Origin: Pseudomonadota bacterium
GTDB lineage: Bacteria > Pseudomonadota > Alphaproteobacteria > Rhizobiales > Beijerinckiaceae
Assembly: GCA_023452965.1 (NCBI GenBank)
Contig: JAEXUU010000203.1
Location: 1 to 10,573, forward strand
Direction: 5' to 3'
DNA: 10,573 bases
The translations under genes were made by a program, and so were the position numbers. The notes under the pieces are model-generated. The model worked only from the letters and a program-made list of their open reading frames with translations. It searched no databases and was not told where the DNA came from. The first letter of the stretch is position 1. Each line of letters starts with the position of its first letter. Of the stretch, positions 1-7,225 are shown one piece after another.

Positions 1-2099
1 GTCGTCATGACCCAGAGGCGCAGGATATCCGCGCCCGATTCCTTCATCACGTCCTGCGGCGAGACGACGTTGCCCTTCGACTTCGACATCTTCTCGCCCT
101 TCTCGTCGAGACAGAAGCCGTGGGTCAGGACGACGTCATAGGGCGCCCGGCCGCGCGTGCCGCAGCTTTCGAGCAGGCTCGAATGGAACCAGCCGCGATG
201 CTGATCCGAGCCTTCGAGATACATCACCTTGTCCTTGCCGCCATCGACGACGCGATGCGTCTTGAGATCGGCGCGCTTCTCCAGGGTGAAGGCGTGGGTC
301 GAGCCGGAATCGAACCAGACGTCGAGCACGTCGGTGACGCGCTCATACAGGGCCGGGTCGTAGCCGAAGGGCTTCAGGAAGCGGGCGCCGTCGGTGTCGG
401 TGAACCAGGCATCTGCGCCTTCGGCCTCGAAGGCCTCGGCGATGGCGGCGTTGACCTTGGCGTCGACCAGGACCTCCTTGGTCTCCTTCTCGACGAAGAC
501 GGTGATCGGCACACCCCAGGCGCGCTGGCGCGAGACCACCCAGTCGGGCCGGTTGGCGATCATGCCGTTGATCCGGTTCTCGCCGGCGGCAGGAACCCAT
601 TCGGTATCCCGGATCGCCTTCAGCGCCCGGTTGCGGAGCGTGTCGGCATTGCCGCCCGCCACCGGCGCGGGAGCCGCCGGATCGGGCGCCCCCGCATCGC
701 CATAGGGCTTGTCCATGGCGATGAACCATTGCGGCGTGTTGCGGAAGATCACCGGCTTCTTCGAGCGCCATGAATGCGGGTACTGGTGCTTCAGCCGGCC
801 GCGCGCGACGAGATGGCCGGTCGCCGCCAGCGCCTTGATGACGACGTCGTTGGCGTTGCCCTTCTCGCCCTTGTCGGTGATGACCTGCGCCCCTTCGAAG
901 CCCGGCGCCTCCTTGGTGAAGCGACCATCGGCATCGACGGTGTAGGGGATACGGGTTTCGATGCCGCGCTCGGCCAGCATCCGGCCATTGGCCATCCAGA
1001 CGTCGAAGTCCTCGCGGCCATGGCTCGGCGCGGTGTGGACGAAGCCGGTGCCCGCATCGTCGGTGACATGGTCGCCATCGAGCAGCGGCACGTCGAAATC
1101 GTAGCCCTGGCCGCGCAGCGGGTGGGCGCAGCTCAGACCCGCGAGTTGCTCGGCAGACACATCGGCCACCAGCTCGTAAGCCTCGACCTTCGCCGCCTTG
1201 AAGACGGATTCGGCCAGGTTCTTCGCCAGGATGTAGGAGGCGCCGACCTTGGCCCAGTTGTTCTCCGGCGCCGCGGTGACGCGGTAGAGCCCGTAGGCGA
1301 CCTTGTGGTGGAACGAGATCGCCCGGTTGCCGGGGATCGTCCAGGGAGTCGTGGTCCAGATCACCACCGAGGCCCCTGCCAGCGGACCCGAACCGAGAAC
1401 CGGGAACGCGACATGGATCGTGTCGCTGGTATGCTCCTCGTACTCGACCTCGGCTTCGGCGAGCGCGGTCTTTTCGACCACCGACCACATCACCGGCTTG
1501 GATCCGCGATAGAGCATGCCGTTCTCGGCGAACTTCATGATCTCGCGGGCGATCTGCGCCTCGGCCGGATAGGCCATGGTGAGATAGGGATCGGCCCAGT
1601 CGCCCTCGACGCCGAGGCGCTTGAACTCGGTGCGCTGGACATCGACCCAGTGCTCGGCGAAGGCGCGGCATTCCTTGCGGAACTCGACGACCGGAACATC
1701 GTCCTTGTTCAGCCCCTTGGCGCGGTACTGCTCCTCGATCTTCCACTCGATCGGCAGGCCGTGGCAGTCCCAGCCCGGCACGTAGTTGGAGTCGTGGCCG
1801 AGCATCTGCTGCGAACGCGTGACGAGGTCCTTCAGCACCTTGTTGAGCGCATGGCCGATATGGATGTTGCCGTTGGCATAGGGAGGGCCATCGTGCAGGA
1901 CGAAGCGGTCGCGGCCCTTCGCGGTCTCGCGCAGCTTGCGGTAGAGGTCCATCTTGGCCCAGCGGGCGAGCAGCTCCGGCTCGCGCTGCGGCAGGCCGGC
2001 CCGCATCGGGAACTCGGTCTGCGGCAGGAACAGCGTCTGCGAATAGTCCTGGCCCTTGGCGTCCTGGGCGGCGGGCTTCTCGGCGGTCTTGTCGTTCAT
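1..2099 (-). CDS. ileS: Isoleucine--tRNA ligase (IleRS), 3' end outside the window
   Basis: Class I aminoacyl-tRNA synthetase that attaches isoleucine to tRNA-Ile in the cytoplasm. About 699 residues are present. The HIGH signature (HIGH, residues 80-83, in [11 protein letters not shown]) and the KMSKS signature (670-674, in [11 protein letters not shown]) bracket the Rossmann catalytic core. The CP1 editing insert between them shows [11 protein letters not shown] (248-258) and, around residues 350-366, [18 protein letters not shown] lies near residue 594 and [12 protein letters not shown] near 631. The anticodon-binding C-terminal region, probably about 300 residues, is beyond the left edge. 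The chosen start gives [12 protein letters not shown], leading to the conserved [18 protein letters not shown]. The frame stays open upstream to an ATG at 2282, but that 61-residue extension looks non-conserved. No strong Shine-Dalgarno is visible at either start. ribF lies 206 bases upstream on the same strand; in alphaproteobacteria lspA often follows ileS. Confidence 0.97.
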   Translation of the reverse strand, partial: MNDKTAEKPAAQDAKGQDYSQTLFLPQTEFPMRAGLPQREPELLARWAKMDLYRKLRETAKGRDRFVLHDGPPYANGNIHIGHALNKVLKDLVTRSQQMLGHDSNYVPGWDCHGLPIEWKIEEQYRAKGLNKDDVPVVEFRKECRAFAEHWVDVQRTEFKRLGVEGDWADPYLTMAYPAEAQIAREIMKFAENGMLYRGSKPVMWSVVEKTALAEAEVEYEEHTSDTIHVAFPVLGSGPLAGASVVIWTTTPWTIPGNRAISFHHKVAYGLYRVTAAPENNWAKVGASYILAKNLAESVFKAAKVEAYELVADVSAEQLAGLSCAHPLRGQGYDFDVPLLDGDHVTDDAGTGFVHTAPSHGREDFDVWMANGRMLAERGIETRIPYTVDADGRFTKEAPGFEGAQVITDKGEKGNANDVVIKALAATGHLVARGRLKHQYPHSWRSKKPVIFRNTPQWFIAMDKPYGDAGAPDPAAPAPVAGGNADTLRNRALKAIRDTEWVPAAGENRINGMIANRPDWVVSRQRAWGVPITVFVEKETKEVLVDAKVNAAIAEAFEAEGADAWFTDTDGARFLKPFGYDPALYERVTDVLDVWFDSGSTHAFTLEKRADLKTHRVVDGGKDKVMYLEGSDQHRGWFHSSLLESCGTRGRAPYDVVLTHGFCLDEKGEKMSKSKGNVVSPQDVMKESGADILRLWVMT

Positions 2100-2305
2100 G
2101 ATCCGGCTCTGGCGGTTCGGACAGGCGGGCCAGATCGGTCTGGCGCTGCGCTCTTGTCCGCGAAAACTGGGAAAGCGGTCGAAATCCCGGACTGCGCAGG
2201 CGCCCGCGCGTGCGCGCAGGGCGGCAGCCGGGCTCGTAATTCGCCGGGACAGTGCGATGATCGTGGCGCGGAAAGCGGGCATGAGCGGCTTCTAGCAGGC
2301 GTTGC

Positions 2306-3289
2306 CTAGGGAAGAAAGGGCGGCGTCCGGCGAAGAATGTCGCGCGCCCGCCGGCTGTCGGCGTCCATCTGCGCGATCAGCGGCGGCAGCGCCTCGAACT
2401 TCGCCTCGCCGCGCAGCCAGGCGACAAGGGCGACATCGACGGTCTTGCCGTAGAGATCGCCTGAGAAATCGAACAGGAAGGTCTCGAGCCGCGGCGCGCC
2501 ATCGTCGAAGGTCGGGCGGCTGCCGAAGCTGGCGACGCCGTCGCGCCAGATGCCGTCGACGCGCATGCGCACCGCATAGACGCCATAACGCAGCCGGCAG
2601 TCGCGGGGCAGATGCATATTGGCGGTGGGGTAGCCGAGTTCGCGCCCGCGCTTGTCGCCATGGGTGACCACGCCGCGCACGAACCAGGGCCGGCCGAGGA
2701 ACTCGGCGGCGCGGGCGACATCGCCCTGCTCCAGCGCCGTGCGGATCAAGGTCGAGGAGACCGCCTCGCCCTGCCAGGAATACGGCGCGACGACCGCGAC
2801 CGGCACGCCGGCCGCTCCGGCCCGCGCCTGCAGCATCTCCGGCGAGCCGGTGCGGCCCGCGCCGAAATGGAAATCATAGCCGCAGACCAGACCGGCGGCG
2901 CCGAGCCGGCCGAGCAGCAAATCGTCGATGAAGGCCTCGGCGGCGACCGCGGCGATCTCGCGGTCGAAGGGCAGGACGAAGCTCGGTGCGAGCCCCTCGC
3001 CGGCGAGCAACTCGACCTTGAGCGCCGCCGGGGTGAGCCGGAACACCGGCTGGTCCGGCCGGAAGACCGAGCGCGGATGCGGCTCGAAGGTCAGTGCCGC
3101 AGCCTGTCCGTCTTGGCCTGCCGCCATCTCGTTCGCCACCCGCGCCAGCTCGGCATGACCACGATGGACGCCGTCGAAATTGCCGAGCGCCAGCACCCGC
3201 CCGCGCAGGGCGTCCGGCACGGGCTTTCCCGGTTCGAGGATGAAGGCCGCCGGCAAATCGGGTCGCGGCGCTTCGGCTGATGAGGTCAT
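2306..3289 (-). CDS. ribF: Bifunctional riboflavin kinase / FAD synthetase
   Basis: Phosphorylates riboflavin to FMN and adenylylates FMN to FAD. From the ATG at 3289 the protein has 327 residues, a normal length for the family. The N-terminal FMN adenylyltransferase domain shows GNFDGVHRGH (36-45), TFEPHP (67-72), CGYDFHFG (136-143) and VSSTLIR (177-183). The C-terminal riboflavin kinase domain starts near residue 203 and shows GYPTAN (219-224), YGVYAV (235-240), SRPTF (257-261) and DFSGDLYGK (274-282). Both halves look intact. The frame can be extended to a TTG at 3343, adding 18 Arg-rich residues, but ATG 3289 is preferred because the extension does not resemble the family's N-terminus; neither start has a clear Shine-Dalgarno. 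It lies 81 bases after the maoC-like gene and 206 bases before ileS, so co-transcription of the block is plausible. I see no FMN riboswitch-like leader. Confidence 0.96.
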   Translation of the reverse strand: MTSSAEAPRPDLPAAFILEPGKPVPDALRGRVLALGNFDGVHRGHAELARVANEMAAGQDGQAAALTFEPHPRSVFRPDQPVFRLTPAALKVELLAGEGLAPSFVLPFDREIAAVAAEAFIDDLLLGRLGAAGLVCGYDFHFGAGRTGSPEMLQARAGAAGVPVAVVAPYSWQGEAVSSTLIRTALEQGDVARAAEFLGRPWFVRGVVTHGDKRGRELGYPTANMHLPRDCRLRYGVYAVRMRVDGIWRDGVASFGSRPTFDDGAPRLETFLFDFSGDLYGKTVDVALVAWLRGEAKFEALPPLIAQMDADSRRARDILRRTPPFLP

Positions 3290-3370
3290 GGAGCGCAAGC
3301 GTCCGAGCGCCGGGAAGCTCCGGCGGGCCGTGTTTGGCCTCAAGCCGGCGGAAGCGTCAAGACTTCGGCT

Positions 3371-3817
3371 TCAGGCTTTCGCCACCGCGCGCCGCAGCGC
3401 CACCCAGGCCTCGCCTTCGAGAACGGCCTTGCCGTCGACCAGGCATTCGCAGAACAGCCGGGCGCGCCGGCGCTCGGCGACGAGCTCGACCACCTCGACC
3501 CGGGCGGTGACGACGTCGCCGATCTTGACCGGGGCGAGGAAGTTCAGGGTCTGCGAGAGATAGACCGCGCCCGGCCCGGGCAGGCGGGTGCCGAGCAGAG
3601 CCGAAACGAGGCTGGCCGTCAGCATGCCATGGGCGATGCGCTGGCCGAACTTGGTGCCGGCGGCATATCGGTCGCAGAGATGGATCGGATTGGCGTCGCC
3701 GGAAAGGTCGGCGAAGAGCGAGATGTCGCGCTCCATCACGGTGCGCATCAGGCTTTCGCGCTGGCCGATCGCCAGATCCTCGAAGGCATGAACCTGATAG
3801 AGCGTGCTGGTCATCAT
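3371..3817 (-). CDS. MaoC-like (R)-specific enoyl-CoA hydratase / hot-dog dehydratase
   Basis: Single-domain hot-dog-fold protein of 148 residues, the usual size for PhaJ/MaoC-type (R)-specific enoyl-CoA hydratases, which hydrate trans-2-enoyl-CoA to (R)-3-hydroxyacyl-CoA. The hydratase signature is present: FADLSGDANPIH (35-46) with the catalytic pair Asp41 and His46, then GQRIAHGML (58-66). Later, YLSQTLNFLAPVKIGD (86-101) is also typical of the family. No second domain or signal peptide is visible, so it should be cytoplasmic. The start is one of two consecutive ATGs (3817 or 3814); neither has a good Shine-Dalgarno. It is the first minus-strand gene of the block leading to ribF and ileS and is divergent from the cheY-like gene. 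The true substrate cannot be told from sequence; PHA monomer supply, fatty-acid or other acyl-CoA metabolism are all possible. Confidence 0.9.
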   Translation of the reverse strand: MMTSTLYQVHAFEDLAIGQRESLMRTVMERDISLFADLSGDANPIHLCDRYAAGTKFGQRIAHGMLTASLVSALLGTRLPGPGAVYLSQTLNFLAPVKIGDVVTARVEVVELVAERRRARLFCECLVDGKAVLEGEAWVALRRAVAKA

Positions 3818-3861
3818 CGGTCGTTTCGCATGCGCAGCAACGGTGGAAAAGCCGCTGCCAC

Positions 3862-3890
3862 ATGAGACAGGGGATGTCAGCGTTTCACAA
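3862..3890 (-). promoter_or_regulatory. Candidate sigma-70-type promoter for the maoC-like gene
   Basis: Read on the minus strand there is TTGTGA (3890-3885), a 17-base spacer, and TCTCAT (3867-3862). Each box matches 4 of 6 consensus bases, and the pair lies about 45 bases upstream of the maoC-like start. Spacing is ideal but the boxes are weak, and such matches arise by chance. Confidence 0.3.
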
Positions 3891-3946
3891 TTCGCTGCAT
3901 TGCACCATAGACCTTTCGTGCCTGGGCGAGGTCGCCTTTCGGATGA

Positions 3947-3959
3947 TGACGCTGCGTCA
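3947..3959. repeat. 13-bp perfect palindrome between divergent genes
   Basis: TGACGC-T-GCGTCA is a perfect inverted repeat with 6-bp arms around a central T. It lies between the maoC-like gene (130 bases away) and the cheY-like gene (129 bases away), next to a locally AT-richer stretch (about 3958-3990). Its size and position fit an operator for a dimeric regulator, but no regulator is identified. The core GACG-NNN-CGTC recurs at 9141-9151. Confidence 0.4.
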
Positions 3960-4019
3960 GTTTTCGATCGAATTAACCGCTTTGAAACACCGCTCGGCTA
4001 TCAGGATTGCCCCATGATT

Positions 4020-4064
4020 GCCGCTCTGAGAGAGCGGCCAGCGCATCGGTATTGCCCGGTGCGC
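4020..4064 (+). promoter_or_regulatory. Two tandem stem-loops in the cheY-like gene leader
   Basis: The first hairpin has perfect 8-bp arms, GCCGCTCT (4020-4027) and AGAGCGGC (4031-4038), with loop GAG. Two bases later a second has 9-bp arms, GCGCATCGG (4041-4049) and CCGGTGCGC (4056-4064), with one G-U pair and a 6-base loop. The second ends 12 bases before the Shine-Dalgarno. If the transcript starts upstream of 4020, translation or mRNA stability could be affected. No U-tract follows, so these are not typical terminators. The role is inferred. Confidence 0.4.
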
Positions 4065-4076
4065 GCTCGCATGCTC

Positions 4077-4080
4077 GGAG
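4077..4080 (+). promoter_or_regulatory. Shine-Dalgarno that fixes the cheY-like start
   Basis: GGAG lies 7 bases before the ATG at 4088. This favours that start over the in-frame TTG at 4007, whose extra 27 residues are not part of a receiver domain. Confidence 0.75.
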
Positions 4081-4087
4081 TTCCACC

Positions 4088-4471
4088 ATGGCCCTTGACC
4101 CGTCGATGCCGATCCTGGTGGTGGACGATTACCAGACCATGGTGCGGATCATCCGCAACCTCCTGAAGCAGCTCGGCTTCGAGAATGTCGACGATGCCTC
4201 GGACGGCAGCAGCGCCATCGCCAAGATGCGCGACAAGAAATACGGGCTGGTGATCTCGGACTGGAACATGGAGCCGATGACCGGCTTCGAGCTGCTGCGC
4301 CAGGTCCGCAACGAGGAAGAGATCGCCGCGACGCCGTTCATCATGGTGACCGCGGAGTCGAAGACCGAGAACGTCATCGCCGCCAAGAAGGCCGGCGTGA
4401 ACAACTACATCGTCAAGCCGTTCAACGCGCAGACGCTGAAATCCAAGATCGAATCGGTCTGCGCCGCCTGA
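4088..4471 (+). CDS. CheY-type single-domain response regulator
   Basis: Stand-alone receiver of 127 residues, the normal CheY length, with no output domain. Key residues are present: acidic pair Asp13-Asp14 (ILVVDDYQTM), phospho-acceptor Asp58 in VISDWNMEPMTG, Thr88 in MVTAE, and Lys110 in IVKPF. The DWNM and MVTAE...KPF patterns are closer to CheY than to receivers of DNA-binding regulators. A phosphorylated CheY-like protein would typically bind the flagellar motor switch or act as a phosphate sink, but alphaproteobacterial orphans may also serve kinases outside the classical chemotaxis pathway. No CheA, CheW or receptor gene is in the window, so its partner is unknown. It is the only plus-strand gene among minus-strand neighbours, with its own leader and good Shine-Dalgarno, and so is probably monocistronic. 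The gene symbol is left blank because orthology to one named CheY cannot be decided here. Confidence 0.93.
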   Translation: MALDPSMPILVVDDYQTMVRIIRNLLKQLGFENVDDASDGSSAIAKMRDKKYGLVISDWNMEPMTGFELLRQVRNEEEIAATPFIMVTAESKTENVIAAKKAGVNNYIVKPFNAQTLKSKIESVCAA

Positions 4472-4498
4472 GGCCGGCCACGAGCCGACCTGAGCCCT

Positions 4499-4540
4499 CA
4501 TCCTGAGGAGCCGTTCCGTTGGGAACGGCTCCTCAGGATG
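4499..4540. repeat. Perfect 19-bp inverted repeat (REP-like hairpin or bidirectional terminator)
   Basis: CATCCTGAGGAGCCGTTCC (4499-4517) is followed by loop GTTG (4518-4521) and its exact reverse complement (4522-4540). It starts 28 bases after the cheY-like stop, between two convergent genes. The stem could terminate transcription from either side, but there is no T-run after it in either direction, so it is not a canonical intrinsic terminator. The CATCCT...AGGATG ends resemble dispersed palindromic repeats of Rhizobiales genomes; copy number elsewhere cannot be seen here. Confidence 0.8.
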
Positions 4541-4568
4541 CTTCAGCAGGCTTCCGGGATATCTGGAC

Positions 4569-4605
4569 CATCCTTCGAGACGCGCCTGCGGCACTCCTCG
4601 GGATG
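4569..4605. repeat. Second, imperfect REP-like inverted repeat
   Basis: CATCCTTCGAGACGC (4569-4583) and the GC-rich half ending CTCCTCGGGATG (to 4605) form an imperfect hairpin with CATCC/GGATG ends like those of the repeat at 4499-4540, 28 bases away. The two may be diverged members of one repeat family forming a pair. The arms contain several mismatches. Confidence 0.5.
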
Positions 4606-4667
4606 AGACCGGCAGTTCTCAACGAAGCTCAAAACGCCGGACGCGCTCCACCTCCGGAATAGGCCGC

Positions 4668-5525
4668 TTACCAGGCGAGCTGCTGCATCGCGTAGTCGGG
4701 GCGGTGGCTCTGACGGGCGAACCAGTCCTGCAATTCCGCCGGCGAGAGTTCGCCGGTCTCCTCGGCATGGATGCCGCCCAGGCACATCAACGATCCCAGC
4801 CCGTAGTGCACGGCGCCGGCGATATCGGTGCGGATCGCGTCGCCGATGGCGAGGATGCGCGACCTCTCGACATTCTCGCCGCGCAGCTCCTGGCCTTGGC
4901 GGATCGCCAGTTCGTAGATCGGGGCATGCGGCTTGCCGGCATAGATCGCGCGGCCGCCGATTTGCTCATAGGCAAGCGCGATCGAACCGGCGCAGGGCAC
5001 CATGCGGCCGCCGCGGTCGACTACGAGATCGGGATTGGCGCAGATCAGGGTGAGGTCGCGGCGGGCGAAATCGGCAAGCTGCTCGGCATAGGTTTCCGCC
5101 GTCTCGGTCTCGTCGTCGAACAGGCCGGTGCAGACGACATAGCGGCCCTCGGCGGCCGGGACGCGCGGCGCGTCGAGCCCTGCGAGCAGCGGCAGGTCGC
5201 GGTCAGGGCCGAGATGATAGAGCGGCTCGCCGGCGCGATGGGCGATCAGGTCGCGGGCGACATCGCCGGAGGTGACGATCGCGTCGAAGGCGTCGCCCGG
5301 CACGCCGAGGCGTCCGAGCTGGATCGCGATCTCCGAGCGCGGGCGCGGCGCATTCGAGACCAGAACGACGGTGACGCCGCCGGCGCGCATCTTGGCCAAG
5401 GCGGCACAGGCTTCGGCATAGGGTGCGACGCCGTTATGGACGACGCCCCAGATGTCGCAGAGGCAGAGCTCGTACTGGCCAATGATCGGCGCAACACCGG
5501 AAAGCAGGCGGGTTGAAGTCGGCAC
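4668..5525 (-). CDS. HAD superfamily class IIA hydrolase, TIGR01459-like
   Basis: Haloacid-dehalogenase-type protein of 285 residues, probably a cytoplasmic phosphatase of the NagD-like class IIA group; the substrate is unknown. Visible motifs are motif I CDIWGVVHNG with nucleophile Asp24, motif II VSNAPRP with Ser57-Asn58, motif III Lys198 in AGKPH, and motif IV IGDAIRTDIAGA with Asp229 and Asp234. A large cap sits between motifs II and III, as in class IIA. The second Asp of the usual DxD motif is Trp26; to my knowledge D-x-W-G is characteristic of this subfamily rather than a mutation here. The start is a GTG with GGAG 7 bases upstream. The gene follows the EAL gene by 131 bases on the same strand and is convergent with the cheY-like gene. 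In many Rhizobiales this family is encoded near ribF-ileS, which agrees with this context. Confidence 0.9.
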   Translation of the reverse strand: MPTSTRLLSGVAPIIGQYELCLCDIWGVVHNGVAPYAEACAALAKMRAGGVTVVLVSNAPRPRSEIAIQLGRLGVPGDAFDAIVTSGDVARDLIAHRAGEPLYHLGPDRDLPLLAGLDAPRVPAAEGRYVVCTGLFDDETETAETYAEQLADFARRDLTLICANPDLVVDRGGRMVPCAGSIALAYEQIGGRAIYAGKPHAPIYELAIRQGQELRGENVERSRILAIGDAIRTDIAGAVHYGLGSLMCLGGIHAEETGELSPAELQDWFARQSHRPDYAMQQLAW

Positions 5526-5532
5526 GGGCGGG

Positions 5533-5536
5533 CTCC
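5533..5536 (-). promoter_or_regulatory. Shine-Dalgarno supporting the GTG start of the HAD gene
   Basis: On the minus strand GGAG stands 7 bases before the GTG at 5525. This supports a non-ATG start, with the conserved protein beginning about 15 residues later. Confidence 0.65.
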
Positions 5537-5604
5537 GGCTTGAAGTGAGCGGCGGCTGACGCCACGATCCAGCGGCTCAGCATGCGGGCTCAATACGCCG
5601 CCAA

Positions 5605-5618
5605 TGGCCGGCCGGCCA
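5605..5618. repeat. 14-bp perfect palindrome between the EAL and HAD genes
   Basis: TGGCCGG-CCGGCCA is self-complementary with no loop. It lies in the 131-base gap after the EAL stop codon. In such GC-rich DNA it may be chance; without a spacer it would make a poor hairpin. Confidence 0.3.
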
Positions 5619-5656
5619 GCCCGGTCACGGCATAACGCGCCGGCTTGCAGGCTTGT

Positions 5657-7225
5657 TCAGGCGGTCGCGCGTCGCAGGACGTCGCGGAAGGGTACGCGCG
5701 TCGGCGCCTGCGGTGCAACTGGGGCCGGAGGCGGGTAATTGACGATCTCTGCGGCCGGCGGGAGCGGCGCAGGTGCCGGAGCCGGAGCCGACACGGGCGC
5801 CGCCGCCTCGGGCTCCGCGAAGACCTCCGGACGCACCGGGCGCGGCGGCGAGAAGACGTCGCCCTGGCCGTAGCCGACGCCGAGATCGAGCATGTCGGCG
5901 ACCATCGGATCGGCCTCGACCTCTTGGGCGACGAGCTGGATCGCGCCGCGAGCGAGGGGCGCAGCAAGATCGCCCGCGGCGATGTCGGCGACCGCAGCCC
6001 CCCTCGCCTCGGCCAGCAGCAACGAGGCGGGCACCTTGACGAAGCGGACGCCGCGATCGTGCAGCGACGCGGGATCGAGCCTGAGATCGGCGACATGGTC
6101 GAGCGCGAAGCGCACGCCATTGGCCGACATCGCCCCGAGCAGCCCGAGGCTCGCCGGCTCGAGCGTGCGGAAGACCCGCTGCGGCATCTCGATGACGAGA
6201 TTGCCGATATGGGCGTGGTACTTCTCGAGGATGCGCGCCAGCGCTGCCAGGGCCCGCGAAGAACCCCAGGTCGCGCCGCTGAAATTGCAGGAGACGAAGA
6301 GCCCGCCTTCCTTGGTCCCGAGATGGCGGGCGATCGCCAGTGCACGGGTCAGGACGAGCGCATCCAGCGTGGGGCCGAAGCCGCGCTGCTCGATCGTCTC
6401 CATGAACTCGTCGGGAAGCAGCAGGGTCTTCTCGTCGAGACGCAGGCGCACCAGCGCCTCGTAGCCCCGGGTCCGGCGCTGCGGCAGCTGGACGATCGGC
6501 TGGAGATGAACCTCGACCTGGCCGTTGGCGAGCGCCTCGCTGATCAGAGCGACGCGCTCCTCCAGCGCCCGTGCCTGGGCCATCTCCGCGGGCGACTGCC
6601 GTACCGCGACCAGCGGCTCGGGTGCACGCAAGGGCGCGCGCTCCGCCACCACAGCCCGTACCGGCGCTTGCGGCGGCGCGGCGAGCTTGTCCTGCACCAA
6701 CCGCAATTGATCGTCATGGTCGCCGAGCGTCGTTGCGACCTGCTGCAGGAGATCGCCGAGCAGCCCGACCTCGGCGGTGAGCTCATTCAGCATCGCGCGG
6801 GCCGGGGCAGCATCGACCTCGCTCATCGGCAGTTGGTCGATGCGCTTGCCCATCGCGTCGAGGCGGATTGCATTCGTCGCCAGCCGGACCTTGACCTCGC
6901 CGAGCCCGGCCAGAAGTTGCTCGCGCTCGGCTGCCCAGTTGCGGCGAACCAGCGCCGCCGAACCGGCGAGGCCGAGCCCGGCAGAAAGCAGGCCGACCGC
7001 ATTGGCGAGCCCGCCCGGCAGCAACAGCATGGCGGCGGCGCCCAGCGAAAAACCGGCAACACCGCTGGCGGCCGGCGGGAGTGCGCTGAGGCGGATGCGA
7101 GCCAAGGGCAGGATCACGCAAAAAGAAGGTTGAGGGGAACGCGAAAGCGGCGAATCACCCTGCCGCACCCGCAGGATAGCCGCCGGCGGCCGCTGCTGCG
7201 AGGGCCGGCACGTCGCGGGCCGCAT
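5657..7225 (-). CDS. Membrane-anchored degenerate EAL-domain protein, TipF-like
   Basis: Residues are counted from ATG 7225 (522 residues). Two hydrophobic segments (about 50-70 and 74-93) are followed by an alpha-helical, probably coiled-coil region (98-185), an EAL domain (about 222-462) and a Pro/Ala-rich tail ending FRDVLRRATA. In the EAL domain Glu256 (YEAL), Asn314 (NFSG), Glu345 (IEMP), Asp376, Lys397 and Gln455 (GYGQGD) remain, but the DDFGTG loop is DHVADL (second Asp replaced by His377), KID is KVP, and the usual AEGVE reads AQEVE (Gln434). No GGDEF domain is present. It therefore probably binds or senses cyclic di-GMP rather than hydrolysing it. Two membrane segments, coiled coil and degenerate EAL match Caulobacter TipF, a flagellum-assembly factor; orthology is inferred. 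The start is uncertain: a GTG at 7117 would give MILPLARIRL and remove 36 unconvincing residues. Neither start has a Shine-Dalgarno. Confidence 0.88.
   Translation of the reverse strand: MRPATCRPSQQRPPAAILRVRQGDSPLSRSPQPSFCVILPLARIRLSALPPAASGVAGFSLGAAAMLLLPGGLANAVGLLSAGLGLAGSAALVRRNWAAEREQLLAGLGEVKVRLATNAIRLDAMGKRIDQLPMSEVDAAPARAMLNELTAEVGLLGDLLQQVATTLGDHDDQLRLVQDKLAAPPQAPVRAVVAERAPLRAPEPLVAVRQSPAEMAQARALEERVALISEALANGQVEVHLQPIVQLPQRRTRGYEALVRLRLDEKTLLLPDEFMETIEQRGFGPTLDALVLTRALAIARHLGTKEGGLFVSCNFSGATWGSSRALAALARILEKYHAHIGNLVIEMPQRVFRTLEPASLGLLGAMSANGVRFALDHVADLRLDPASLHDRGVRFVKVPASLLLAEARGAAVADIAAGDLAAPLARGAIQLVAQEVEADPMVADMLDLGVGYGQGDVFSPPRPVRPEVFAEPEAAAPVSAPAPAPAPLPPAAEIVNYPPPAPVAPQAPTRVPFRDVLRRATA

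Noticed and set aside
2100..2305. T-box or other amino-acid-sensing leader before ileS
   Set aside because: No T-box core, specifier stem or terminator/antiterminator pair is visible, and T-boxes are not expected in Gram-negative ileS genes.
774..2309. Long plus-strand open frame (511 codons) opposite ileS
   Set aside because: It mirrors the ileS coding strand; the translation is low in complexity and shows no family motif, while the minus strand has both IleRS signatures. High GC leaves antisense frames open.
3290..3370. FMN riboswitch upstream of ribF
   Set aside because: The 81-base gap is too short and shows no RFN-element-like arrangement.
4014..4166. Possible upstream or overlapping open frame starting in the cheY leader
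   Set aside because: It starts without a Shine-Dalgarno, overlaps the cheY-like gene in another frame, and its translation (Trp/Arg-rich end) is not protein-like.
4499..4540. Calling the perfect hairpin a canonical Rho-independent terminator
   Set aside because: No T-tract follows the stem on either strand, so only a hairpin/REP-like repeat is supported; termination remains possible.
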